In this document: piece after piece, positions 52,900-63,770 of the stretch
Layout: every line of letters begins with the position of its first letter
How positions within the stretch are numbered: the stretch's first letter is position 1
Assembly (NCBI GenBank): GCA_030710605.1
Contig: CP092871.1
Location: forward strand, 65,057,887 to 65,121,886
Length of the DNA: 64,000 nucleotides
From: Cordylochernes scorpioides
Taxonomy: Eukaryota; Arthropoda; Arachnida; Pseudoscorpiones; Chernetidae
Reading direction: 5' to 3'
Notes under the pieces: model-generated
What the model was told of the DNA's origin: nothing
Databases searched by the model: none
Seen by the model: only the letters and a program-made list of their open reading frames with translations
Made by a program: the position numbers and the translations under genes

Positions 52900-54108
52900 G
52901 ATCGAACAACGGATTACATTTCTGCAAAATTTACTTTAAATGAGAAGGCCGAAGACATTTATAACAAACGCCTTTTTCCTCATGAGTGATCTCTTTTCGT
53001 TTAAACTCATATTAGCTGCAACGTCACACTTAGGGCTTCCATGGTTGTCTTTACCACAAAATACACATTCATTCGATTTGTGAACTAAATTCAAAAGTTC
53101 TGAAGCTGTCGCAATTGGTTTTTCATTGTAGAATCTTGTCTTTGGATGTTTGTTTACTAAATTAGGTTTAGAAGTTGATTCATTCCCGGTACGATTTCGT
53201 TTCTAAAACTCCTCTCCCGTGCAGTTAATTGTCTTTCTAGAAAGGTGATCGTCATTAATTACGTAACCTGTCGGGAGTTCTTTGTTCAATTCCAAATTAA
53301 GGTCTGCAGGAGAAGCTTTATTATTATCGGGCACAACAGTTGTCCGTAAACATCAATGGACACGTTTAGTGACTCGAGACTTCTTATTTGAACAGAAAGG
53401 TTGTCAAAAAGTTTGCGGAAGGTTCTTACATCGCTTGACGTTTTGAGTGGTCTCATTGACAATAAATTGTTCATATGTCGGCTTATCAAAATGTCTTCTC
53501 GCCCAAATCTGTCTTTAAGCAATTTTATAGCTTTCTCATAATTGTCCGCAGATAAAGCCAAACCTTCGACTGTGTTTAGTGCAGTTCCACCGAGATGTGA
53601 CTTCAGATAGTTAAATTTATCGATCGGGTTCAGTGAGTTGTTCTGGTGAATAGCTGCATCATAAGAATTCCAGAACGTCAGCCATTCACTAAATTTCCAT
53701 AAAATTTCGATATCATCAATTTCGGAAGTTTCACAGTCGTGCAGGAAGGTACATAATGTCTCATTTCATTTTCATCTATTCGTGAGTTCGAATTCGGTAT
53801 ATTTTCGCCATGAAAATCTGATTGGCGAATCTTTTATTTTCCCTAAATCTCCATGTAATATATTTCTCTCGATATTCCTGTAATTCCTTCTCTAAATCGT
53901 CAGTTTCAAGAAGCGTTTCTATTTCGTGATCCACTAATTTAAGTTCGTTAAATGATTCATTCAATTGTTCTAATAATTCTTCAAGATCAATTCGAATTAG
54001 CGTGTCAAGTCCACTTTCAATCTTATTGCATGTTTTCGTTAAATATGATCTGTTAATAGCACGCTTCTTCCTTAAACGTAGAATTAATTCTTCCCATCGT
54101 GTAAACAA
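52900..54108 (-). pseudogene. gag: BEL I Gag
   Basis: Coiled-coil N-terminal part 53776-54108 (LEELLEQLNESFNELKLVDHEI), a DUF1759-type segment 53286-53561 (YEKAIKLLKDRFGRED, HMNNLLSMRPLKTSSDVRTF), then knuckles near 52900-53080 (CVFCGKDNHGSPKC and CYKCLRPSHLK). Several stops and frameshifts between pieces. Confidence 0.82.
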
Positions 54109-54232
54109 AGCGGCAAGTAGGGTTAGCTAGCGAGTTCCAAAATGGTCAGCTTAAAATTATTATTATTTTTTATTTATTTATTTTTTTTTTTCAGTATTTA
54201 CCTTCAACAGTCCCGGCTGGGATGCCAAAAAT

Positions 54233-54606
54233 ATTGCGATTTCACCGCCACTCTGTGTTGTGACGACGATCTAAATTCTATAGAGGTAGTCACTCACCTC
54301 TATTCTTGGTCGGCGGGGTTGAAGGTTCAAAATTAAGGTGTCGCTGCTTATAACACTATTAAAATATTAGACGAAAACAGGAGGGAAAATTATATTTATT
54401 ACAATTAAGAAAATAAGTAAAGTATTATTTAATTAATTATATATTTAAATATTTACACTAAAAGAATCGGAGATCAGGGCAAATTCTAGCGTTCGAAAGT
54501 TGTTTACAGGTTCTTCTGTTATTGTTTTTTCATTTTTGCCGCTGCATGCCCGTAGCCGCTTCCGCCGGCCTCCCATTGGCTGCTTCGGACGGCTTCTTTT
54601 CCAACA
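54233..54606 (-). repeat. BEL I 5' LTR
   Basis: 374 bp. The minus strand next to it reads ATTTTTGGCATCCCAGCCGG; TGGCATCCCAGCC is the candidate primer-binding site. Confidence 0.93.
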
Positions 54607-54612
54607 GTAACT

Positions 54613-55769
54613 TAAATATATAAAATGTGGTAAACCTAAAATAATATATTATATTGGACTATCACAAACAAAAATTTATTAATACCTTGTAAGTTTTCCT
54701 AAGGTAAGCTTAACCAATATTTTGTATAATGGGTAACTTATTCCTTCTACCTGACCTATTCTTTCTTTTGGGGAATTGTCAAATATTTTATAATAAATAG
54801 AGTTTATATATTTTAAGGGAATAATAGAGATAGTTGATGCAGTGTCAAGTACACAAGGTAAAGATATATGGTTTATAAGTACAGAGAATAGTTATAATGT
54901 TCTACCTGGGTTGATGTGCTTTGGATGAGTATTGTTATTAAGTGGGCAGTCTCTATGGAAATGGATCTGGTTGGGTAGCTGGTGAGATGCACATATCTTG
55001 CAGGGGTATGGAGGCTGGATCATTGATTTGTGGGGTTCTTGCTGGTGGTGAGTTGCCGCTGCTGTCCTTGGAATGGTTGGAATTTATTAGTTTGGGAGTA
55101 GTTGGGGTGAAATTGTACTGGAGTAAATTGCCTATTTCTTGTACTGGTAGAGGGTTGTTGGGGTTCTTCTTGATTTGTAGTGCATTTTAACTGGGTTGTG
55201 ATTTTAAACGAATCTGAGGTCTCTTGTATCCTTGCAGCCATCAGATATTTTTTTGAAGTGGTTTGGCATTCCATCTGTAAGTGCCTCTAGTAAAAGTTTT
55301 TTTCAAGATTAGGTTTATTGGCTAAGGCAGATTTTTCCCTAAATATTGTTCAAGATCTTTTTATCATTGTATTTTAAATTTAGAAACCTACTGAATAAAT
55401 TTGAATCTTTAATTGTGTGTGTGAAATATGATGTTAATTTTTGTTATAAATCCCCCAATTATCTATATCTTGTAATTCTTCTATGTAATAACTGAATGCT
55501 TCTCCCTCGAGATAATTTGATATATTATTTAGTTTAAAATCTTCATCAAGATGTTTCTGTAAACATTTTTGTTGAAGAATTTGAGCCAAGATATTATGTC
55601 TAAATTTTGACCATTAAATTTCGGTATTTCTATAGTACTTGGATTAGGCGTCATGGCATGTTCTACATTCCTTTGTTTGCGCGACATTTTGTAAAAATAG
55701 TTTTATACAATTTGAATAATAATTTATAGAGCAATTGGGTTGAAAATTCAGGTAATCCTGCCGACTTAT
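54613..55769 (-). pseudogene. gag: gypsy H gag and protease start
   Basis: Protease active site CVLDTASTISIIPLKYI near 54830. A knuckle-like CKICASHQLPNQIHFHRDC near 54990 and a Gln/Asn/Pro-rich Gag stretch 55020-55274 (TPVQFHPNYSQTNKFQ). Upstream capsid-like region with frameshifts, start near 55688 (MSRKQRNVEHAMTPNP). Weakly conserved. Confidence 0.65.
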
Positions 55770-56129
55770 TGTTATGAATATTTTGTTTGTTGTTAGATAA
55801 GGGGTTGATAAGACAAAGGATCGATAAGATAAAGGGTTGAAGTGCAGTCGTGATAAAAAAAAAGATAATTATTTACCGTCAAGTAGCTTTTATTTTCAAT
55901 TACTTGAGGAAATATTACACGTTAGTTAGTTTCACATTATATAGAATTTATAAAGTTAATCCTATATTAGTGATTAAAAGGATAGATATGTTGACTACGC
56001 ATATTTACAACAAAACTCTACAACAAAACTGAAAGTCTTTCTAAAAACGATGATAACAAAAGTAAAGTTATCAATGAATAAAAAAAATATATATTTTTAA
56101 AATAAAGAAATATTTGAGTTTTCAGATTT
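55770..56129 (-). repeat. gypsy H 5' LTR, interrupted by a Helitron
   Basis: Matches 44772-45104. The sequence AGATTT^TATAATAT is split by the Helitron and continues at 56619. The minus-strand leader reads ATAAGTCGGCAGGATTACC after the ACA end, the presumed primer-binding region. Confidence 0.85.
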
Positions 56130-56618
56130 TCTATATATATAAAATGAATGTATGTGTGTCTGTCTGTCCTTTATGCCTGACCAAACCACTCATTGGAACG
56201 CCGTGAAACTTTGGGAAGTTATTTAGTATAGTACTGGGAAGGTGTCTAGCAAATAAAATTTTTGAAATAACTTTTCGCCTAAAAGTAATCAAGATAAATT
56301 TCTAATTTATCTGTTATAATTCAACAATCTGCTTAAATATTATCATGATGATACGATGATTTTGTAATGTAGAAAATTATGAAAGACAAAATTCAGGATG
56401 CCACGGCAATTTATTTGAAACAAGAATAATGATACAATTCCAAGGCAAGATACTATTTCTTTAACTTCCAATTACCGAGGGAACCAATTAATATTGATTT
56501 TATTCAACTTATCGAGTATTTTTCAAGGGACCGGGAAAAAATGTTCACTTTATCGAGATATTCGTAAGACAAACCTTTACTCGGGTAAAACCCAGGCGAA
56601 GCCGGGTACGTCCGCTAG
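56130..56618 (+). mobile_element. nonautonomous Helitron, 489 bp
   Basis: Starts TCTATATATATAAAATG and ends with a short GC hairpin (CCCAGGCGAAGCCGGG) and CCGCTAG, inserted between T and T without duplication. TC at the 5' end and CTAG at the 3' end are Helitron marks. The paired H LTR gives the empty site. No ORF of significance. Confidence 0.88.
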
Positions 56619-56631
56619 TATAATATATATA

Positions 56632-57363
56632 TATGGTAATTTAAACCAACAACCCCATATTGTATATAACTTATAACAAGATTTTCATGTTGTATAATAG
56701 AAACACATCTGTAAATGATTATACGCATGATTGACATGTGTCATTACATCATCATATGTAATGTACTTTGTACAAACTGAGGATGAATAAATAAAACTCT
56801 GTAATATATTAAGAGTTGAGCTAAAGAGATATAAGTCAAAAACGTCTAAATTCGAGATAGATGGAAGTCACAAAACAACATCTAAAGATAGATTGGAAGC
56901 TGTCAGGACGGCGCCAGTGTACAGTTTCGCCAGACGATCCACGCTCTTTTGCAGCTGCTGAAATGCAATACTTCCTTCTTGGAAAAGGTATATAAAGCCT
57001 CCGTCTTAACCTATAAATACAGTCACTTAATAGTTACTTCACCATCTGCGTGAGCCCTCGTCGGTTGTCACCAAGGTCCACCTCATCCACCATGTAGACC
57101 AGTAAGAACTCTTCTATCTCCCCATCTTTCGCTCCTACCTCAACTTTTATCTGTTCACGGAACGTTCTTAGTGCAACTGTGTCTTCGTTTTTTGTGTATG
57201 GACATTCCCAAGATTTCCACTCTGCCTCGACCACGACTGCCTGTACTCTGTGAAAACTGTTAAAGGTCTTCCAAGGTGCAGAGAGGTACTGGAAAACTCT
57301 CCATCCTGACTGTTCCTCTCGGTCAACACAGTATAGCGAGAGTTGACAGGGAATCACCATAGT
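56632..57363 (+). repeat. possible gypsy A2-type LTR
   Basis: GGTAATTTAA at 56635 recalls the A1 block start, AATAAATAAAA is at 56786 and a TATA box TATATAAAG at 56989, giving the same order and similar spacing as in the A1 block. It ends near TTAAGTCGACTGGAT (57364). It would be the 3' LTR of A2 if H is inserted in A2. Not verifiable by a second copy. Confidence 0.35.
57034..57360 (-). CDS. unrecognised 108-codon ORF
   Basis: MVIPCQLSLYCVDREEQSGW start, ends GLTQMVK. Not low-complexity, acidic in its second half, no signal peptide or membrane segment seen. It lies antisense within a possible LTR. I do not recognise it; chance reading is possible. Confidence 0.25.
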   Translation of the reverse strand: MVIPCQLSLYCVDREEQSGWRVFQYLSAPWKTFNSFHRVQAVVVEAEWKSWECPYTKNEDTVALRTFREQIKVEVGAKDGEIEEFLLVYMVDEVDLGDNRRGLTQMVK

Positions 57364-57644
57364 TTAAGTCGACTGGATACCTCATCACATTTTTAGTCGA
57401 CAGGATTCTACAAGAGTAAACAGAACCTCACCACATATATATAGTAATTTTTAAACTGGTAAAAAATGACACTTTTAGTATATGTCACATAAATTCCAAT
57501 GTAGTTAGAACCGATGCTTAAAAGATCCTACCTTCTTTTAAAATGTACACCGCTTCTATTTGCTGCCACCCCCATATTTTGTATATATGCTATATCTTTA
57601 TTGATAATACCTGTAAGCCCCTATTTGTATGTAACACTAAAAAT
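57364..57644. other. AT-rich stretch between LTR-like blocks
   Basis: Contains two AGTCGAC motifs at 57367 and 57393. Otherwise nothing recognised. Confidence 0.4.
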
Positions 57645-58063
57645 GTTGACGTCAAAATAAAATTCCAAAGAGCGGTCAGCTGGGACAGCTGGGGAGAGAG
57701 GAGGAAAATGCCAGAGCCCACGTGGGGCCCCCAGGGACTCTTTATAGGACGACCCCTGAAAACAGGACCAGGTTTTGGCAGGGGGTCAGCGACAGTATGT
57801 TCTAGAGGGTGTCGATCGACAGTTCGCTTTGTCTCTCACACACTCTCCTCTCTCATGTCTCGGGGATAAGCATCCAAGTTTGTGTCATGGCCCTCTACCT
57901 CTGTCCCGTGGGCTGTTCCCCGATCACTCTTGGTGCTAACATCTAGGACCTGCCTCTGCTTCTTGTTGGTCCGCGTGTGGGAAGGAACATCAATATTCGC
58001 CTCACGTACACGACTGCCAGCTTATCCATACATCGACATTTGCAACAATATTACAGAAAGTCG
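57645..58063 (+). repeat. element G 5' LTR
   Basis: Core shared with the right repeat up to 57908; the rest up to ATATTACA at 58063 is likely U5, because GAAAGTCGACAGGATAACTG follows and resembles the leader motif of H. Confidence 0.65.
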
Positions 58064-58086
58064 ACAGGATAACTGAGGACAGTGGC

Positions 58087-58371
58087 ATGCAGAGGATGAC
58101 AGAGACACCGGTGGTCAACGACCCAATCGTGTGGATGCTCCTTCTACTTTCCCTCCACCTTGACGATTCAGTGGACCATCTCAAAGACGCCATTCGAGGA
58201 CTAGCCGTACCTCGCACCGAGGAGGTCATCATCGCCCACATCGACATTTCCTGCGCCACGAGCACCTTCTCCCATCGGCTCGAACAAGCAGACACGATCC
58301 ATCCAGAAAGCCTGACTACGCCCCGCTTACCAGCACCGACGATGTCGCATGGCAACCACCGCAAAAAGTGA
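58087..58371 (+). CDS. element G gag-like remnant
   Basis: 94 codons from MQRMTETPVVNDP, ending SHGNHRKK. Starts shortly after the presumed primer-binding region, where gag begins in related elements. No conserved motif left; assignment rests on position. Confidence 0.35.
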   Translation: MQRMTETPVVNDPIVWMLLLLSLHLDDSVDHLKDAIRGLAVPRTEEVIIAHIDISCATSTFSHRLEQADTIHPESLTTPRLPAPTMSHGNHRKK

Positions 58372-59810
58372 TCACCAGGCCTCATCGCAAGCAACTTCAC
58401 AAGACCCATCCAAGACATCATCCATCTGGTAGGATAATTTTCTCTACAGAACTTTCTTAATGTAACACTATCTCCGTTTTTTTCCCCGCACTGAATTACC
58501 TGCCAAATCGAAACCCTATTTTTATGGCAATAACATTATTATTATTATTCATCAAGTCATTATTTTACCTGCCCTATTGCTATTTCAATTAATCAATTAT
58601 ATTATTCTTCATTATTATTTTGTGTTCCATTCATTAGCAATACCGTAAGCCATCAACAACTATTTTTTCTTCAATTTATATTTTTAATTATGTCAAGGCT
58701 TATTACACACATATTATAACTTCAACCATCTTTCTCATCTTTTTAAAATTTTTAATATATTGGCAGCGCTTATAATATTTTTTATTTGTTAAGATCTTTT
58801 GTTTTATATTTTATCTATTTCGTTTTTCTAATTTTTTCGTTGAAGTCTCCTAACCTCCCCTGCCCATACCTTCTCATGCATTGCCCCAAGGGCTTCCTGG
58901 TTGCCAAACATTTTTTTCATTGATTAATCCAACTGAGAATCCCTTCCTCGCTATATCATTCCCAATAGTGAGTTCATGATACCCAGCTAGATTATTTTTC
59001 TTATCACCCGGCTCATCATTACCAATCATTTTTTTCCCTCATTCAAGTCGGGTGAAATCATCATTGGCAACAAAAACCCTTTCAGCTACCTTCCCTTTCT
59101 TTATTCCCCAATCTCATATATTCCCCTCAAGAGATTCTTGCTCGTCAGAATTTGTTTTATTAACCCAACTGGAAACATCCTTCCTCGCTATATCGTTCCC
59201 AATAGTGAGCTCAGGATACCCAGCTATATTCTTTTTTTTCTTTCTTTTTATTACCCATTTCATCATTTTTATCATTTTATCATTTTATATTTTTTTTTCA
59301 TCATACAAGCCGGGTACAATCACATTGGCAGCAGTACATATCTTGCGTTTACCTTTCCCTTTCCACATTCTTCAACCTACCTACCTCTCTCTGCTAGTCT
59401 GAACTAATAATGCAGACGGAACATCTTGAACGTTCTGTTAATGAAAACCGTACCTCACTAACACATGTTCGTACTGCATTGCAGAACTCATTAAGCTTTT
59501 TCTTTGCAGGAACATACTCTGACATCCCATATACCCTCATCAACCCTCTCTTCGTGTCAACTTATAATCTTAGTTCAACTTAATAACTTTATAATTTTAT
59601 AAAATGTATGCTTTTATTTTAGTTATTTTTCATTCTATAGGTTCTCTTTTTTATATTCAAGTAAATTACTTTTACGGCATTTCTAATTTTATCTTGCATA
59701 TTTTCTCAATTTTATCATTTATTCTTATGTATTTTTCTTTTATCATATTCTATATCTTATTGAAACGTCATCATTATTGTTCTATTTTATTATCCTATAC
59801 TTATAATAAC
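58372..59810 (+). other. element G noncoding region with 236-bp tandem duplication
   Basis: T- and C-rich. Two diverged copies, 58924-59159 and 59160-59395, share AACCCAACTG, CTTCCTCGCTATATC and CCCAATAGTGAG. No gene. Confidence 0.6.
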
Positions 59811-60074
59811 GTTGACGTCAAAATAAAATTCCAAAGAGCGGTCAGCTGAGGACAGCTGGGGAGAGAGGAGGAAAATGCCAAAGCCCTTGTGGGGCCCCTA
59901 GGGACTCTTTATAGATGACCCCTGAAAACAGGACAGGTTTTGGCAGGGGTCAGCGGCAGTATGTTCTAGAGGGTGTCGATCGACAGGCCACTTTTGTCTC
60001 TCACACTCTCTCTCTCTCTCCATGTCTCGAGGATAAGCATCCAAGTTTTTGTCATGGCCTCTACCTCTGTCCCG
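59811..60074 (+). repeat. element G 3' LTR, truncated
   Basis: Matches 57645-57908 with scattered differences and a longer CT run near 60000-60022. U5 part missing. Confidence 0.8.
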
Positions 60075-60112
60075 CAAAAAACTTAGCATTTCAATATAAA
60101 TATATATTTATA

Positions 60113-60655
60113 TCTCTATATATATAAAAGTCAATGTCTGTCTGTTTCGCGATAAACTCAAAAACTACTGAACCAATTGGTACCAAATTTTGCATGTCGC
60201 TTTTTATAAACCTGAGGAAAATTTTGATTAGTATTTTTGGCTATTTCTTTTTTTCATTTGAAGAACTTTTTTTACGCGGAGTAATCCGGAATGGAATGAA
60301 TACCCAAATATGGCCATTTTTATAGGCATCGGTGGTTCTGTGGTAGAATGCTCGCCTGACACGCAGGCGGCCTGGGTTCGATTCCCGGCCGATGCATTTT
60401 TTTTTTACAATTTTTAAAACTAATTTATTATATATAAATATAAATATGTTTATTATATCAACTATATTAATTAAATCAAATACCTAAACACTAATATAAT
60501 ACAATTTTTGCCCTCACACACATTTTTTCCTGTAGTTTATGTTACTTCTGTATTGCTATTCTATGGCACTTCTAACATTTATTATTGATGTACTTTCAGT
60601 ATGAAGGAAATTGCAATCGGGTGAATTCTCGGGCGAAGCCGGGTCATACGTCTAG
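60113..60655 (+). mobile_element. Helitron carrying a tRNA gene
   Basis: Starts TCTCTATATATATAAAAG, followed by the AACTCAAAAACTACTGAACC stretch common in arthropod Helitrons, and ends with hairpin GGGCGAAGCCGGG and ACGTCTAG before T. 543 bp. The tRNA-like gene is at 60326-60396, roughly in the middle. Confidence 0.82.
60326..60396 (+). tRNA. tRNA-Gly-like gene with GAC anticodon
   Basis: 71 bases fold as a tRNA: acceptor GCATCGG/CCGATGC perfect, D arm GTTC...GAAT, T arm CTGGG-TTCGATT-CCCGG, then a T10 run as polymerase III terminator. The body is that of arthropod tRNA-Gly(GCC), but the loop CTGACAC gives anticodon GAC (Val), and the anticodon stem CTCGC/GCAGG has a C-A mismatch. Internal boxes A and B are kept. 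Functional tRNA or pseudogene cannot be told. Confidence 0.85.
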
Positions 60656-60707
60656 TTTAAATATATAAATTAATAAATGTTTTCAAAAATATATATATAT
60701 ATATATA

Positions 60708-61368
60708 TGTGGTAATATATTAGGGGGGGGGAAGAGAAATAAGGACACCACAAGTTTGGAAGAGGAATCCCAGACAACCAGAGAGAGATAGACGGGCCAG
60801 CCACTGCTGAGCGGCCGGCCGTTCCGTGTCGAACACAATCCCCAACTGCCCTAATAGTCCTGAGGTTCCAAGTAACGGGCCCCTTGGAATGTCGCTGATA
60901 TCTCAAGTGACCGGACTTTACATCCTGTCTTAATAGTCCCGAGAACTCACGGGCCTCTGGTCGCCCCTTGGAATGTCGCTAGTGTCTTAAATAACCTTAC
61001 TTTAGCTGCCCGTCTCTCTCTGGGTTGACTGTAGGTTTGCTTTATTATTCCAGGAAGAGTATATATTATGACATATTATTACAAAGTTAAATGGTTCGAA
61101 ATAAAAAAAACGTGAAACGCGAAAATTTATATCATATTTGATATATAATAATAATAGAAATAAATATATAATGTAAATATAATCTATAAAATAGGTAAAA
61201 CATATCCAGATATTCAAAATGAGAGCATTATATATATAAAAAAGTAATTTTATTCCTGAAAGATAAAAATTAAAGATACCCTTCAATAATTTGCTCTAAA
61301 ATATTGCTTAATCATTCTATTAATATCTTTTGATATAAAAAAAGCGTAAAAAGATTAGATAATATGGA
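60708..61368. other. unassigned region with 80-bp duplication
   Basis: Starts TGTGGTAATATATTAGG after an AT run, recalling the A1 LTR start. Two diverged copies of about 80 bp (60852-60930, 60931-61012) share TAATAGTCC and CCCCTTGGAATGTCGCT. 61050-61368 is AT-rich with nothing recognised. Confidence 0.45.
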
Positions 61369-62837
61369 TCACTCCGCAAATGGCCAAGAATCTTCCCATC
61401 AAATGGATTGTATTTCTAGCTGGAGTATTCAACGCCGCACTGCACTTGTGTTACTACCCCAAAGTCTGGAAACATGCTATCATAATTCCAATTCCAAAAA
61501 ATCCGCTAAATCCCTGAAGATCTAAGACCTATCAGCCTCCCCCCACCATCGGCAAAATTTACGAAAGAATTATTTTACGTAGACTTCAGATGTACTTGGA
61601 CAACTCTAACTTCATCATCCCGCAGCAATTCGGATTTAGAAGGGGGCATTCAACAACTCACCAACTCATTGCAGTTCTGGACTACATCCAGATAAGAAGA
61701 TCCCACAAGGAAGTGGTAGGTGCTGTCTTTCTAGATTTTGCGAAAGCATTTGATAAAGTTTGGCATAATGGCCTTATAAAGAAACTCACAAAACACCAGT
61801 TTCCAAGTGACATTATCAATTTTATGCAGAATTGTCTATAGGGCAGGACTTTTTCAGTCAAGCAAGGAAATTTTATAACTGAACCAAAGCCAATCCAGAC
61901 TGGAGTACCTCAAGGCTCTATCCTCGGACCCTACCTTTTCAATATTTACATTAATGACATCCCACTGCACTCTAAATGTAAACTTAAGCTCTTCGCAGAT
62001 GACACAGCAATTTTATTTAACTCTAAATCAGTCAACCTATTGGTTACTCAGCTTCAGGATTATCTAAATGACATAATCAAATGGTGCGATGAATGGAAAC
62101 TAGACATTAACCCAACTAAGACTCAAGCAATACTTTTTCCCCCAAGAGATAACAAAAAATTCAAGCCACAAACCAACTTGACAGTAAACTCAAGCACTAT
62201 TAGTTGGGCCGACCATGCCAAGTATCTTGGTGTCACTTTGGATTCGAAATTAAAATTTAACCTACATGTCCAAAACACCATAAGAAAGGCAAAGATAGCC
62301 AAAATATCTCTATCAAGCCTGCTCAATTTTAAAAGTAATTTAACACAAAGCATAAATTCACGTTGTACAAAACCTGTATTCTACCCATCATCACGTACGC
62401 ACTACCAGTCTGGGGCAAATATATCACACCTACGGATAAAAAAAGAATAGATGCCTTCATGAGGATTTGCTTACGAACCACTATAGGAGCCCCATTCAAT
62501 CTTTCAAACAAAATTCTCAAAGAAGATCTCAACCAGCCTAATCTAGAAGAGATTTATCAAGACTCTGCGACAAGACTATTTTCGCAATTTCAAAAATCAT
62601 CAAATCCAACTATACAAGAAATTGTTCAAAATCAAGGTGACCTCAGCCACCGAATCCGACGACCTGGACCCAATGGCTAGCTGACAGCCAAACACCCAAC
62701 AACTGCCCTCCTGTAAGGTTCCGGGGGCCACTCCAGCATTACAACTCGCCATGTGTAAATAATCTGGACAAGGTGACTCACGAGCTGTGCTCGAATGTAA
62801 CACCTGCAAATTGAGATGAAATAAATAAATAAATAAA
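61369..62837 (+). mobile_element. jockey-type LINE K, 5'-truncated
   Basis: Flanked by TAGATAATATGGA at 61356-61368 and 62838-62850. RT coding, a 3' untranslated region and a (AAAT)n tail at 62818-62837. 1.47 kb, truncated before the RT start. Confidence 0.92.
61376..62680 (+). pseudogene. LINE K reverse transcriptase
   Basis: VWKHAIIIPIPKK, then frameshift near 61510; IIPQQFGFRRGHSTTHQL, VFLDFAKAFDKVWH, a TAG at 61839; TGVPQGSILGPYLFNIYIND, LKLFADDTAI near 61987, YLGVTLDSKLKFN; frameshift near 62360; YKTCILPIITYALPVWGKY and end HRIRRPGPNG. Jockey-clade motifs; inactive. Confidence 0.9.
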
Positions 62838-62949
62838 TAGATAATATGGAAATATATGATATTTTTTTTAGATGTGTCATAGTGAAACTGGATGGCTAAG
62901 TTGGCAATTTATAAGTTTATCAAATGTTGACAATTAGTGCCGTTAAAAA

Positions 62950-63225
62950 TTCGCGAATGTACCCGGCTACGCCCGGTTTTTACCCGAGTAAAATTTTGCC
63001 TAACAAACATTTGTTAAAACGATTCTAGCAAACATCCAATCCCTACTGAATCTATACTTGTCTATACTCTCGATAATTTGAAATTTTTTCCCGGTCCCTT
63101 GAAAAATACTCGATAAATTGAATAAATTCAATATCAATTGGTCCACTCGGTAATTTGAAGTTGGAGGAATAGTATCTTGCCACAAAGGAACATTTGTAAA
63201 TAACTGTACGAGTAAATACTCGTAT
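62950..63225 (-). mobile_element. Helitron fragment, minus strand, 3' part
   Basis: Reverse complement matches 56410-56618: GGGACCGGGAAAAAAT, CTCGGGTAAAAACCGGGCGTAGCCGGGTAC. The 3' end lies near 62952 (the CTAG end is degraded to CGCG). Confidence 0.8.
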
Positions 63226-63770
63226 TTAGCGAATGTACCCGGCTTCGCCCGGTTTTTACCCGAGTAAAAATTTGCCTAACGAACATTTGTTAAAACGATT
63301 CTAGAAGACATCCAATCCACCTATATATAGATTTATAAACGTATATAAATATTGTTATAAGCGTTTAAATATATTTTGAAACATAATTTTTTTGAAAACA
63401 TTTATTAAATTTAAATAAGATATATTTTTAAAATCTATATTATAATATTGAAATGCCAATTATTTTTACATCATTGGAATATTATATTACTAAATCCTCA
63501 AATTAAATATTGAATTTAACATATTCTAGCATTTTTACAATTATAAATATAATTTCAACATAAACCGCGAGAGGCGCTGCTTGAGAGTGAAAGTAGAAAA
63601 TTTGCATATAAAATTGCAACGAATATTTATTTCAAATCAAATTCAAACCAGAAACCTTCCCAGTAGTATAGTAAATACCTTTCTAAAGTTTCACGGCGAT
63701 TGGATAATCTTACCTGTTAAAAACATTCATCGTGTAAACAAACAAACATTCATCGTTTAAACGTTTAAAA
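63226..63770 (-). mobile_element. second Helitron copy, minus strand
   Basis: 3' end TTAGCGAATGTACCCGGCTTCGCCCGG at 63226 onwards (as minus strand, ends CGCTAA, fitting CTRR). 63640-63710 matches the 5' part of 56160-56250 (CCTTCCCAGTA, AAAGTTTCACGGCG). The 5' terminus is not clear near 63770. Confidence 0.7.

Larger units (their letters stand above)
50198..54606 (-). mobile_element. BEL/Pao element I, internally deleted
   Basis: Two 374-bp LTRs (50198-50571, 54233-54606) flanked by GTAACT at 50192-50197 and 54607-54612. Internal part has Gag with DUF1759-like region and knuckles, a DUF1758-like protease, RT start and integrase end. At 4.4 kb it is short for the family because RT, RNase H and the integrase start are deleted. 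Confidence 0.93.
44772..56640 (-). mobile_element. gypsy H, minus strand, host of I, J and a Helitron
   Basis: LTRs at 44772 to about 45104 and 55770 to about 56129 (resuming at 56619). Inside, right to left: gag, protease, RT, RNase H and integrase. Without BEL I, mariner J and the Helitron it is about 5.6 kb. RT and integrase are closest to the A lineage. The ends lie in AT repeats, so the target duplication is unclear. Confidence 0.85.
57645..60074 (+). mobile_element. short LTR element G
   Basis: Direct repeats of about 265 bp at 57645-57908 and 59811-60074, starting GTTGACGTCAAAATA, enclose 1.9 kb with only a small ORF. TATA-like CTTTATAG is at the same place in both. The right repeat is cut off after CTCTGTCCC. 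Size and content suggest a nonautonomous LTR element. Confidence 0.75.

Noticed and set aside
60690-60710. AT dinucleotide run as Helitron start
   Set aside because: No matching TC end and downstream CTAG end; simple repeat.
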